From: Heliocidaris tuberculata
Taxonomy: Eukaryota; Echinodermata; Echinoidea; Camarodonta; Echinometridae
DNA: 64,000 bases
Reading direction: 5' to 3'
NCBI GenBank assembly: GCA_025618425.1
Contig: CM046837.1
Location: 20,301,303-20,365,302 of the forward strand
Shown in pieces: positions 1 through 10,592 of the stretch (positions are counted from its first letter, which is position 1; each line of letters starts with the position of its first letter). A program made the position numbers and the translations under genes. Under the pieces are notes generated by a model. It saw nothing but the letters and a program-made list of their open reading frames with translations, was not told the DNA's origin and ran no database searches.

Positions 1-100
1 AGCACAATACCTCTAGTTTATGGAAAATAAATAATTATTGTCAAAGAGCACATAGTGTGGTCACAATAACCCTTTGTTTTAGGGTTTCGTGTTTTTTTTT

Positions 101-117
101 TTCTGGGACGCACTGTA
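101..117. mobile_element. Solo Tc1/mariner-like terminal repeat end
   Basis: TTCTGGGACGCACTGTA is identical to the end at 50896-50912. CAGTGCGTCCCA read inward from a TA is typical of Tc1/mariner termini. No partner end is visible inside the window, so this is an isolated or truncated copy in the intron before EGF exon 1. Confidence 0.4.
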
Positions 118-273
118 GATCGCCTGATTACGTAGATTAATGCTACTTTGTTCCGAAATGTTATTGCCATTTGTCGTATCAAAATTTGATTACGCCTTTG
201 AACATTGATAATTATTTTACTTGGAAAAGGATGAGAAATAATTTGTTGGAATTACTTCTCATTATTTTTTTAG

Positions 274-396
274 ACATCGACGAGTGTAGCTTGGACACTG
301 ACAACTGTCACCGAAACGCGCAATGTACCAATACCAAAGGCAGTTTCACATGTAGCTGCAACACAGGATTCAATGGAAATGGAGTTACATGCTGCG
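274..396 (+). CDS. Internal exon: calcium-binding EGF domain 1 of a surface protein
   Basis: The exon encodes one complete cbEGF domain. It starts after a T-rich tract and AG (272-273) and ends at a GTAATA donor (397). It is 123 bp with phase 1 at both ends, the standard symmetric EGF exon. Reading with one base from the previous exon gives DIDEC at the N-terminus, the calcium-binding signature, followed by all six cysteines (DEC, DNC, AQC, FTC, CSC, VTC). The segment CTNTKGSFTCSC fits the Asp/Asn beta-hydroxylation consensus (CxNxxxxFxCxC). An open frame reads through both junctions from 171 to 464, but the splice signals and the domain limits argue for the short exon. The last bases (phase 1) join the exon at 4398 in frame. 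Earlier exons must lie 5' of the window. The domain call is secure; the parent protein is not identified. Confidence 0.88.
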
Positions 397-2242
397 GTAA
401 TATTTCCGTAATTGTTATTTTATTAATATTGTGCTCTGCATCCAAATTACACACCATATTGTAATTTTTACGATTGATTAAAAAAACAAATCTTTGCAAT
501 GGATTCAAACAATCCATTGGTTCCTACACTCGTGACTCGTGTGATTTTTTTTTTGATTTTTTTTAATAATTTTTTTTTACTGTATTACGTGTTCGGGCAG
601 TCATCAGATCTTCAAGTTCTTAAAACAATAATGGGCTAGATATTAAATTCGATACGCCATTTAATAAAAACTATTTTTTTCTCTCTCTCTCATATTTTAC
701 TCGCTGCAAACGTATTCTGGCATCTCGCTGCTGGGTTAAGAGTGACTACTGCCCGAAACCATCTTGTTTCTAGATTTTATGGGCGATCGAAAATGGATCT
801 TTTATACTGAGAACGCGGTTCAAGTGTATTGTAACTCCCTTCTCGAGATTTAAGTAACGCACAATTTATCGGCATCTTCCGTTCTCACAGTGGGTATGAT
901 AGGAAAAGGCTAATGGTCACAGAGCATTATTTCCTGAAAATTCATCTATTTCAGGTCAACTTGCCAATCAAATCCTTGCAGTTTTATTACTAACATTTTA
1001 TGAGTAGAAGAATGGTATAACAATGGATGGAGAGACAAGATGCAACCTCATTTCCTTTCTGAAGAATAGTAATATAACCGGCAGTGGTTAAGATATTGGC
1101 AATGGCAGCGAGCGAAGCGAGCTAGCGCTTCCACTTTTTTCCTTTCTAGCGCTTCCAGGTTTTTCCTTTATTTTCATTTCCTTTCCCTTTCCTTATTTTT
1201 CTTTATTTTAGGGGATGAACATGGCGCATGGCCCCCTTGTGCCCCTGTTTATGCCAATGGTTGGGACTTTCAAATTACCCTCAATTAAAATCACTTTTCA
1301 GAGCATTTGACTGTGAATTACTAACTTGCTTAATTTCATTATATACTTTGAAATCTTGATTCTGGAAATCAAAATCATAATATAAAAAAAAAAAAAAATC
1401 ATATCGAAAAATTATGACCATGTAGACCGATTGTAATCCTATGAATAATAATCATCATGGTCATCATTATTATCATCCTCCTCCCTATCATATCATTCAT
1501 TATTTGATCATGTCATTTATTGAATGTGAATTATATGACATTATAAGAGTGTGCTTTTCCTTGCTCACTTCGCTCTCTCGTAATATCTTGAAACAGGATG
1601 GTTTCGAACAGCAAACAATTGGACCAGTGGGCTGCTAGAATAGAGTCATATTTGGCAGCGAAGTGAACAAATATACCATTCAAATATCTTATAGGCCCCA
1701 GAGTGTATTTTGATGATAAAAGCACACTTTTTTTTATGATTAAGAAGTGGTAATTTTTGGATCGCTCGCTTCGCTCACTGGCAAAATTTAAAACAGGGTT
1801 GTTGATAATCTAGCAAGAAGCGTCATTCCCCCCCCCCCCCTTGACATTTCATTATAGTTTTGAGGATCTACATTTGCGATAGTGTTTGAAAATAATTTCT
1901 TGCGTGGGGTATATATAAGAGGGGAAGATTAGGCGTAGAATGCAGCAAAACTGTCGGCTAAAGCTTACTCCCCCAGTACAAAATGTTCTACCGATGCCCC
2001 TGTCTCTCCGCTCTTTCATGTCTGCCCCCCCCCCCACCACCCCCCTCCCCCGACACCCTTCCCCAGGCTTTAGTGTCAATGAAGTGACGTGCATAGGTGA
2101 ATAAGCGTTTAATTTTTACATCTTAATAATGTGCAGAAAACATAATTCGTGTTCAAAGACCTTTTTTTTTTCTTTACAAATCGCATCTATGTTTTATGCA
2201 TGTCCCGTTTGGCAACCTTCTTTTTCTTCTTTCGTATTATGT

Positions 2243-4325
2243 TTAGCATCTAAAGTGACAAATCAAGGGCCAGGCAAGGATATCATCCGTAATGAGACGG
2301 AGTAATTTGATGCTTCCTGGGAACCTTTTCAGCACGCAGTCATTGATGATATGCGATAAAGTCTGGTCTTGGTGACCCCAGTTGCAAGCTGCACTCCATA
2401 GGTACATCCTCTTGTGGGGGATGTGCCTAGTCCTGGGTTGTTCGTTGAGGATTCTGCAGAGATCAGTCCCCTGACGTCGGTCTAAGTTTGAACCGGATGG
2501 TATGACAATAGACCAGTACATGAGTATTCAAATCATATGCAAGCACTGTAACGACGAGGGTCGGACAAGCTTCGTGCGTGTGTGTGTGTGTGTGTGTGTA
2601 TGCGTGCTTGCAATGTCTATGGAGAAAGTCCGGAACTTTGAGCTTTTCTGGTTTATTTCTTCGTTTTTCAGTCTATATTTTTATCAAAGGTGAGAACAAG
2701 GCAAGGAGAACATCAGATGATATCATTAGTTTATATTTACAGTGAATTTTACAGCTAGAAGTCCAATTTATCCCGTAGAGAGAGCAAAATCAAAGACGAT
2801 GACTATTGTGTGATACCTTCGCTTCTGGGACTGCTCGGTGAAGCTCCGGCGATAGCATGAAACTCACGCCAGCAGACCCTTCGAGGCATGATTGGCGATT
2901 TATCACGACAATTTTACCTCCTGAAATGCTTTTGAGATATTCTTAAGGCCAAATATAATTCTTTCACATATTTTGTATTTCTCCTGTTTAGATTTTCGGT
3001 TTTGAGCAGGAGAAATAGACCTATTTCTCCCCGATCATTTGTTACTTCCTAGTTTCCATCAACACTATACAATGTTTGTACATAATTATGCATGTAATGC
3101 ACCATACGGATGTCTACCGAAAAAGTTCCGATAAATATCTCCCTTTGGTTCAATTTGTGTTTTCTTTTATTAATTATTAATTTCATTAATCACCTATGTT
3201 AATTGGTGATATTACTCCGAAGAACTCCTTGACATTTCTTCACTTGTGGCGCGTTAGAATATAAAAGAACGAACAAAGAAACTCGATTCGCCCATTCAGT
3301 TTGTACATCGAAAATGTGCGTAGCAGACAGCGTGGGTCGAAGCTTGTCAGAGTATGCTTGTGGGCGTGGCTTTGAATACATGAGTGAACCAACCGAGTAG
3401 CCAGGATTTAATTTTAGGGGGCGGATGTGAGGTAGGGCGAGTCCCTCCCCCCCCCCCCCCCCCCCCCCCCCCCCCACCTCCCGCTCTGACGTTTGAGCGA
3501 ATTTGAGCGAAAGATACCGGCTCTTAGCACCTTTTTAGGCGGAAAGTTAGGACGACGCCCTGACTGCTTATCAATTATTTGGAAGCAATACTGTGCTGTA
3601 TGTCAGTGCAAGGGGGGGGGGGGGGGGGAGGGGGGGGGGAGGAGTTTTCCCCTTTCCGAGCGAAGCGCGAAAACCTTGACGTTCTATAGCAAATTTGAGA
3701 GAGAGAGATAACGGTTCGTAGCAAACCTTTTATTAGGCGGGAAATTAGTTCGACGCTCTGACTGCTTTTCAATTATTTGGACGCAATACTACACAGTATG
3801 TAACAGGGGTGGGTGCAGGAAGGGGGGAGTTTGCTGTGGTCAACACTTTTCTGACTGCCTGTACGAAACTTTTTTGGTGCTGAAGTGCATCTCCTCTAGT
3901 TGTTGTGTAGAATCTCCAAAAGGGCATTCTTGACTTCAGTCGAAGTCTGGGTAGATTCCCTAGGTTTTCGTGGATTGGAAGGCTCGGGTTGGCTTCAACG
4001 CGGTCGAATTTCGGCAAGGTGTTTGTCTTCTGGTGTAGCTCTGGGAGTGATAAATTTAAAGGTACCGGAAGCCAGTGAAGGGGGCTGGATTTCAGGGTTC
4101 CACGAATCATCAGCCATGAAGAGGTATACTTTGTATGGCAGCTCTCAGCCCACACAGGCGAACAGTATTCTGAAGTAGAATACCCGAGGGCAAGACATGC
4201 GCTTGAGCCCCACCTAGTCCCTGCCAGTTATCGGATGATGTTCACTCTCGATTTGATCTTCTCAGCAACCGTTTATAAGTGTTCGCGATAGTCACACTGG
4301 CATAGAAAGTCACCCCAAGATGTTT
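2243..4325 (-). pseudogene. Broken non-LTR retrotransposon RT C-terminal half, antisense in the intron
   Basis: Minus-strand fragments occur in the order expected for the C-terminal half of a jockey/I-like non-LTR polymerase. Near 4330-4300 there is LGVT; near 4285-4215 DYREHL, a stop, KIKSRVNIIR, a stop and LAGT; at 4205-4150 RWGSS and STSEYCSPVWAES; at about 4100-4060 GTLKSS and HWLPVP. After an interruption, 2500-2243 gives IPSGSNLD, HKRMYLW, CNWGHQDQT, SHIINDC and ITDDILAWP, which is the zinc-finger-like tail seen at the end of such proteins. At least two stops and one frame change break it. The stretch from about 2520 to 3770 holds unrelated repeats, so the relic was interrupted. It lies antisense in the intron between the two EGF exons. 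No RT catalytic box is present. Confidence 0.72.
3497..3815. repeat. Tandem pair of about 125-bp units separated by C/G homopolymers
   Basis: The block at 3497-3620 (AATTTGAGCGAAAGATACCG through GGAAGCAATACTG) recurs with changes at 3690-3815. Both units share TTAGGCGG, GACGCYCTGACTGCTT and CAATTATTTGGA. They are spaced by a long poly(G) run near 3611-3640 and preceded by a poly(C) run near 3448-3474. The flank ACCGAGTAGCCAGGATTTA resembles a common invertebrate interspersed repeat end. This block interrupts the RT relic around it. Confidence 0.55.
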
Positions 4326-4397
4326 TTATCCCCCCCCCCCCTTCAACCTGAAAGCTTCGTACATAACCATGATAACGTGTTATTCATTCTCTTCTAG

Positions 4398-4520
4398 ACA
4401 ATGACGAGTGTGCTTGGGATGTACATAATTGCGACGTGAACGCTACTTGCACAAACACCATTGGCAGTTACACCTGTACCTGTCCTTTTGGATACATTGG
4501 GGATGGGATTACGTGTCAAG
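4398..4520 (+). CDS. Internal exon: calcium-binding EGF domain 2
   Basis: This is a second 123-bp, phase 1-1 exon, bounded by a CTTCTAG acceptor (4391-4397) and a GTGACA donor (4521). It encodes DNDEC, then cysteines at HNC, ATC, YTC, CTC and ITC, completing the six-cysteine EGF fold. It keeps the calcium-binding residues and the hydroxylation segment [12 protein letters not shown]. It joins the exon at 274-396 directly (C-C-D-N-D-E-C across the junction) and the exon at 4886 with a completed Gly codon. Extracellular tandem cbEGF domains usually form rigid calcium-stabilised rods used in adhesion or ligand binding. A tandem pair directly before a membrane segment suggests these are the membrane-proximal ectodomain. 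Domain identity is certain; function is inferred. Confidence 0.88.
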
Positions 4521-4791
4521 GTGACATGGTATTCTTTCATACAAAAAAATGTGATGCATGTGATGTGTGTGCGCAAGTTTCTGTTGTATGGAATAAAAAA
4601 AGATTTCCAGATGAATTATGTACTCTCTAACTTGTACACACACAAAATAATGATAATGGTAGTAATAACGCTTTGAATATATTTATTTCAAATGTTTGTC
4701 ATTTGAAAGTAACTTTGTTATTATGACGAATTATTCAAGAACTTTAAACATAACTGAGAACATTATTTCTGGGGGGGGGGGGGAATACAAA

Positions 4792-4792
<1 letters not shown>

Positions 4793-4836
<44 letters not shown>
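4793..4836. repeat. (TA)n microsatellite
   Basis: An uninterrupted TA dinucleotide run in the intron just before the transmembrane exon. Similar runs occur at about 34019-34068, 34240-34266, 60590-60628 and 62919-62955. Dinucleotide runs of other types are at 2576-2600 (GT), 47919-47960 (CT) and 62154-62188 (CA). Confidence 0.9.
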
Positions 4837-4885
4837 TATATACATGTATATGATTTTTTTGTCAATTCTCCATTGTCAACTTTAG

Positions 4886-4976
4886 GCAGCCTAGCTGAAG
4901 GCCTTGTTGCAGCAGCTGCGGCAGTATTTGGCATCATGGCATTCAGCTTTTCATTGATTTTCGTCAGTGTGATACG
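4886..4976 (+). CDS. Exon encoding the transmembrane helix
   Basis: This 91-bp exon starts after TTTAG (4881-4885) and ends at a GTTAGT donor (4977). In the frame forced by the EGF exon (phase 1) it reads GSLAEG, then about 25 hydrophobic residues rich in Ala, Val, Phe and Ile (LVAAAAAVFG through IFVSVI), then Arg. This is a typical single-pass membrane span with a basic stop-transfer residue. It exits in phase 2, which matches both candidate acceptors of the last exon. With extracellular EGF domains on one side and a tyrosine-rich tail on the other it defines a type I topology. A neighbouring (AT)n tract (4793-4836) sits just upstream in the intron. Confidence 0.8.
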
Positions 4977-5357
4977 GTTAGTCATTTTCTCACGTAACAT
5001 GGTATCTGTCAGGAAAATCGAAAGAAGAAAATCATATTTTCATAGTATAATATAACGAAATGCCAATAATACTCATAATTGTGATAAAAGACTTATGATG
5101 ACAATATTTTTTGCTCATTCGAGGTCTCATTAGTGTGATGTCATATAATACTTCTTAAAATATGATGCGATGCATGAAGTTGATGTTTTCTTGTCGTGGT
5201 GGTGGTTTTTTGATCAAATGAAAACCAGCCGATAGGAACATGTTACATGTATATAGTAGTATGTGGAAAGTCTGACACATTATGAAAAAGAAAACCCACA
5301 TTTTTTAAAGGAAAGTTTTTCTTATGCCACTATGTTCGATCTTTCTAATGTTCGTAG

Positions 5358-5838
5358 GTTTATTATTTTACCAATTTCTAAACATTATTATAGTCCAATC
5401 GGCATTTTAAAATCACCCTTCAAGACATCTAAAGTACCGTCGTTATCAGGAGAAACGAGTTCACCGTATGAAAATGACGCGATATCTAGAGGTCCTTTGC
5501 CAGACATACCTAAAGGATATGCTGAATACACTGTTGGAGACCAATCCATCTACATTGATCCCAATCTCTCAACCATTCACAATGGATATGCCAAATACAT
5601 CGCCAGAGACCAGCCGATTTACGTTGATCCAGACATTCCACCAGCGTTGAATCGACCAGGAAACGCTGTTACGGACGACACGGACATGTCTAAAGGACCA
5701 TTACTCAGCCTGCCTGACGGATACACTAGATATACAGCTGCAGACCAACACGTCTACACCGTCCCAAACATTACACTAACAGAAAACCCTATGAAAATCG
5801 TGTTTACAACCAACGAACATTATGAGAAAATTATGTGA
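5358..5838 (+). CDS. Last exon: cytoplasmic tail with three tyrosine-containing repeats
   Basis: The terminal exon ends with TGA at 5836-5838. Two acceptors keep frame with the TM exon: CGTAG at 5353-5357 (exon from 5358) and TTATAG at 5388-5393 (exon from 5394). The first has the better upstream tract (TCTTTCTAATG); they differ by 12 residues. The tail is about 148-160 residues and has no recognised folded domain. Three imperfect repeats share G-Y-x-x-Y-x-x-x-D-Q-x-x-Y-x-x-P: GYAEYTVGDQSIYIDP, GYAKYIARDQPIYVDP and GYTRYTAADQHVYTVP. The first two are 23 residues apart. Each ends in YxxP, and an earlier PYENDA holds a YxN motif. YxxP and YxN are known SH2-domain binding patterns (Crk/Nck and Grb2 types), so tyrosine-phosphorylation signalling is a reasonable inference, not shown. 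An open frame begins upstream at 5263 but that part is intronic. Confidence 0.78.
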
Positions 5839-5923
5839 TCCACATGTAGCCTTATTTTTTTTTAATAACTTCTATTAAAAATATTTAATTTCCAAAGCTC
5901 TTTAAATACAACTACTTCTACGA

Positions 5924-5929
5924 AATAAA
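5924..5929 (+). promoter_or_regulatory. Candidate poly(A) signal AATAAA of the EGF/TM gene
   Basis: AATAAA lies 86 bp after the stop codon at 5838 and would give a short 3' UTR. Another AATAAA at 6281-6286 is a downstream alternative. No transcript data are available. Confidence 0.5.
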
Positions 5930-6640
5930 CACGTAGGTGACTACTGGTCAAAATTATGTGATCATGTGTTTACAAGTACCCCCCCCCCCCCTCCCCTTTT
6001 TTTTTCCAGCTTACATAATATTTTCTTTCTAAAGCTCTATTAAAAACTACATCCAAGAAAGAAATACTGAGGTCTTAAGATAACAGAAATGACTGGTCAG
6101 AATTTGAATGCAGTTTAAGCATAAGTATGCACTGCAAAGATATACATTACCGTTTAGAATCACCAGTCCTATTTATTGCGTATACTGTAGCTACTGCAAA
6201 TGTTTAAACGATTTTTAAACTTTTTCCTTCTTATTCTTTTTTCTTCTACGCTTTCAATTTTTAAATATAATTTTCAGTAAAATAAACATGCAAAGTATAT
6301 TTTCAAATAATTATGTACATGAATGAACGTAGAATGAAATATACCAATTGGATAGAGAATTGGACTATTGGACGATGATAATATAATAGGATTACATATC
6401 AATAGTACTGGCAGTTTGAACAGTTGAGTTAACAGTATACGACAATGAAAAATTCCATGGAATCTATCTAAATACATGTATATTGCAATGATTTGTATGT
6501 GTATATAAACCTGCGAACGAACGATTTTTCATTTATTGTTTTGTTATGTTTTGTTGTTGTTTTTTTGTTCCATTTCGAATTTGAATTTGATTCCGTTTGG
6601 ATTAATCAACATAAACATTATCTTCCACTGTTCAAAAATA
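5930..6640. other. AT-rich DNA downstream of the EGF/TM gene; nothing recognised
   Basis: This holds the possible second poly(A) signal (6281) and a poly(C)-poly(T) tract near 5980-6005. Short open frames here carry no recognisable domain. Confidence 0.5.
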
Positions 6641-6642
6641 CT

Positions 6643-7108
6643 TCAATCAAGCCTCCACTGTTCTAATCAAAACATACTTAAAGTTGGGAATAGTAATCGT
6701 CTGCTGTACCTGGCAGCAGGTAATACCAAATAGTCCACCGCACTAAAACCCAACACAATCTGCAACGCTGATGTGAACTGGAAGCAAGCACATAGTGTAG
6801 CACAATTTTGACCAAAAAAGTAGACAAACTTTTCCAAGTACATGTATGTCCAGAGACTAAAGAATATGTATTGTACTCCATGTTCTCAATACATAGAGGG
6901 GGGAGGGGGGGGGGGGCTCAATATAACAAATCATTTCATGTACTGTTCAAAGCGACTTCTCGAAAATCACTTTTCTCATTTGTCAAAGATCCTAGAGTTT
7001 AAATTTACCAACAGCATATTGTTAAATCAAGCCTCCACTGTTCTGATCAAAAGATACTTAAAGCTGGGAATTGCAATGGTCTGCTGCTGTACCTGGAAGC
7101 AGGTGGCA
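6643..7108. repeat. Direct repeat pair, about 85 bp, 380 bp apart
   Basis: AATCAAGCCTCCACTGTTCT at about 6645 recurs at about 7025, and both copies continue with ATACTTAAAG, TGGGAAT, GTCTGCTG and TACCTGG. Between them lie a short G-run and unplaced sequence. The 151-codon frame at 6842-7297 crosses this repeat and the next one and is not considered a gene. Confidence 0.6.
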
Positions 7109-7218
7109 TACTCTGATGGTCGTGGGGTAGAAATTGTGCTTGGGTTCCAATCCACAATGAACCACAATCCAATCCACATTAACTCATCGCGGCGGCTTAA
7201 GAAACAATCACAATTTCA

Positions 7219-7421
7219 GCAGACAGCATTCATAAACATTTTACGAGTGTTAGAATATAATTATAAGCCCTCACTAATCATAACCCTCTTCAAATGATGA
7301 CAATACAGAAAATGTTGATACAGACAGCATTCATAAACATTTTACGAGTGTTAGAAGATATATAAGCTCTCACTAACCATAACCCTCTTCAAATGATGAC
7401 AATACAGAAAATATTGATACT
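7219..7421. repeat. Tandem duplication, two units of about 101 bp
   Basis: ACAGACAGCATTCATAAACA starts each unit, and each continues with TTTTACGAGTGTTAGAA, CATAACCCTCTTC and GATGACAATACAGAAAAT. The two units differ by a few substitutions and a small indel. Confidence 0.75.
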
Positions 7422-7895
7422 CAAGTTTAGATTTTAATTTATTTTAATCCCTTGTTTGTGAGGGTGCATCTCATTAGCAGAGGAAAATATCCAAACTTTC
7501 GATATTTAATTATGTGGAATTTTATGGATGAAGTTGCTTTTAAAATTAACAAGCTGCAGCATACACTAATACCGGTCAAATTCAATCAGTGCAACACCAG
7601 CAAGTGTTTGTTGCAATTTGTTCAATTGTGACTGGCCCAGTTTTGTACAGTAGTGCTATCCGAGATTTACTAAGTTGACTGCCAACAGTCCTCAGTCAGC
7701 AGAATCACAAACTCCTACTCTACTTCTACTGTCAGATTCGACTCCTTAAGGGGCTTGCTATTTGAGATGAACTTTAGACAGGTGCACTTGTTGTTTGAAG
7801 TCACTCGCTCCATCTGCGCGCTGCTCCTGTCCCGCATCCACTGCAGACAAGTCCACTCGCCTCTTTGTATCCAGTTCTGACAGGCAGGCTGTTAA

Positions 7896-8473
7896 AAGGG
7901 AATGAAACCCTGGGGGAAAAAATCCATTTTAATAAAAAGAGAGGATAGAGAGCAATAATTTAAAAAAAAAAGTTCCATCAAAATCGGTTAAGAAATGAGA
8001 AAGTTATGAAAGTTTGAAAAGTCTCAATTCAACTTTCTATGGCGATCCTCAAATTGGCAATGTTGCTTCAAAGTGACAGGTAGAGTAGGACAACTCTCCA
8101 TGTGTTTTCTACACAAAATTTCATATTTTCTCCATTATCTGTAAAAAAATGATGCTTGTCTTTTTGTGAACTCAACATATGTTGTGTCAAATACATTTCT
8201 CCATGATATATCTTAAGCTAAGGAGACAAGCTTCACCTTGAGAGATAATGGGGAAAATGTGAAATATTGTGTACAAAACGTATATGGAGAGTTGTCCTAC
8301 TAAACCTGTCATTTTGAAGCAACATTGCCATAGAAAATGAATTGAGACTTTTCAAACTGTCATAACTTTCTCAATTCTTAACCGATTTTGATGGAACTTG
8401 TTTAAGTTGCTTCTCTCTATCCTCTCTTTTCATTAAAAAATGATTTCCCCCCCCCCCGGGGTTTCATTCTCCT
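7896..8473. mobile_element. Foldback MITE of about 580 bp flanked by TTAA
   Basis: The two halves are inverted copies. The left half reads AAGGGAATGAAACCC, AAGAGAGGATAGAGAG, TTCCATCAAAATCGGTTAAG, then AAAGTCTCAATTCA and TAGGACAACTCTCCA. The right half has the same blocks in reverse complement and ends GGGTTTCATTCTCCT. TTAA occurs at 7892-7895 and 8474-8477, consistent with a TTAA target duplication as in piggyBac- or Kolobok-type elements. No coding capacity is seen. The central 150 bp is unpaired. Confidence 0.75.
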
Positions 8474-8569
8474 TTAATGAAAAAAAATATATAAAAAAAC
8501 TATCAACCATTTTCAACTAATTGTACAAGCACTTTAGGACCAGAAGTCGATATCACATATACATATTAT

Positions 8570-8852
8570 TTCTCCGACAGGAGTGCATTTCTTTATTGAG
8601 GGGGTTCCACAAATTACAAGCACTGCTTTTTAGTGGATCCCCCACATTTCCTCGGAAATTAAGAATTTCTTTTAATAATTGATTAATTATAATAATTTAT
8701 TTATATGTGCAGTGTACTTGTACACTTATCAAGAAAAAATAAATTTGTACATATATTTTTCATATTTTCTGTAATAATATCTGTAATGCCATTGTCCTTT
8801 CTTTCTGTTGGAAATGAAATAAATACGAATTTGAATTTGAATTTGAATTGAT
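8570..8852 (+). mobile_element. Probable 3' end of a non-LTR retrotransposon with (GAATTT)n tail
   Basis: AT-rich sequence ends in GGAAATGAAATAAATAC followed by three to four GAATTT units (about 8823-8850). A poly(A)-like signal followed by a short tandem tail is typical of CR1/L2-type 3' ends. No RT coding sequence precedes it in the window, so it would be a heavily 5'-truncated copy. The assignment rests on the tail structure alone. Confidence 0.4.
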
Positions 8853-9014
8853 ATCATGCTTTTTAGCCCAATCCAAGATCCTAGAGTATAATATTTATTA
8901 TTGATATTGTCTAAAATAAAATATCAACAAGCCTTGCATTATTTTCAAGACTGATATAAAACATACACATATTTTTCTTTATCATACTTGTCGTTTCTAG
9001 AACAAATACCTCCA

Positions 9015-10592
9015 GGGGCCTGTTTCTCGAAACCGTCATATGTCTAAGTTCTTGACTAAGTCAGCGCTAGTTCTCTAGTTGTCCGCTACGTGTTTCACGA
9101 AGCCGTCTTTACCAAGATGCGCGACAACTTCCTGACTATAGGACTTATGACGCCTCCAAACCTGTCATATCTTTTTTAGTCGACGTACAGCGCCATCACA
9201 TGTTATTTATTGGGTAGATTATGGTCGGCAAAAAGGGAAACTACATACTTCTATGCAACTCTTTCTACGCACTCACTTTATCTGGAATTTATCCATGTTT
9301 ATATTATGAAAATTATATGAAAATACATAGTGTTTTTGTTCAAGGCTTGTCTCCACTTAACTCTAGTGAATCAACACTCTTTCCACATTCTAATGGATAA
9401 ATATACAAAAACAACAATAGTCTAATTGAGGTCATTTCAATATGAAAGGAACTTTTTTTTTTCAAATGAAAAAGAAAACCATAATAAAAACGATAACAAT
9501 AATAGACTGACAGGAGATAGGCCTGCATTAATATTTGGTGGGATTAAAAAAAAAGAAAGTTAAACCAAAACTTGTCAAATTAATCCCATCATTGGAAACT
9601 GGAGAAAAAAAAAAAAAACTATTGACAAATAAACATTGGGCAAGAAAAAAATACAAGCCTTATTGATAAGCAATGGGAAGTATTATAATCTAAAAATATA
9701 TATAAATTCATAACTGTTGCCAGGTATGTTTTATGTCAAAATGAATTTAGTAAGTCTCTTAACTTCTGATTGCAAAGCTATTTTACGATATGGGTCCTTT
9801 ATATCTGATCAATTAGCATGAAAAATTACGTGCTACCATAATAAACTTGAAAATCACATGTTACTTCTTATATAATAATTACAAGAGTGCTTTTTGTATG
9901 AAAACAAATAATTGGGCAATCTTCGTAAATGATTTCTATAAAAGATTTCTTTGGTGAACTAAAATCCGACGAGGGAACTGTAATAATACACCGTAGGCCA
10001 GCCATAGTCAACGGCATATTCTCTGGTTTTCAGACCCATATCAGTGTAAACATAGATTATATCGACGATTTTTAAAATGAATACTTTGAAATATACGTGT
10101 TTAAACTTATAACATGAATATTTTTGTAATTTCCATATCATACTCAAGCATATTATTATTACAATGAAAATATATGGGTTTATTTTGATAAACTATCAAA
10201 TGATGACATCCGGGGGTACCTATCCAACGTAAAACTGGCTCACCGATCGTGAAATCAATCACTCATATTTTTCATTTTACAAGCGAATCCATCATGTAAT
10301 TTACATAATTTAAAAAGTGCTTGGCATCTATTATACCCTTCCACATTTTCTATTTTCTTTTATTCCATAGTTCATTCAAATATTTGCAGTTGAGTTAAAT
10401 TTAGCTTTTAAAAATATAGTGTAATTGCAACCAAGGCTATGTGTCGGCTCCTACTCTCGCCGATAGTATCGATATCACGAGATGTCTAGCTAGTAAGCTC
10501 TTCGTGAAACAGTTTAGGAAGATCATGGACATCTCCGTAGTTGGCGGATAAAGTTATGACTGTCTTGTCGTTGGTTTCGAGAAACAGGCCCC
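9015..10592. mobile_element. Non-autonomous DNA transposon, 1578 bp, 19-bp perfect TIRs
   Basis: GGGGCCTGTTTCTCGAAAC at 9015-9033 is exactly inverted at 10574-10592. Inside, both ends carry GTTTCACGAAG in inverted orientation (about 9091 and 10500), so subterminal repeats extend the homology. The interior is AT-rich with short frames only and no transposase motif. I do not see a clear target-site duplication. Confidence 0.75.

Noticed and set aside
171..464. Intronless 97-codon EGF peptide
   Set aside because: Splice sites at 273 and 397 fit the domain limits exactly; the extra residues are intron read-through.
4436..4676. Alternative frames over EGF exon 2
   Set aside because: Only the phase 1-1 frame gives the six-cysteine domain and joins both neighbours.
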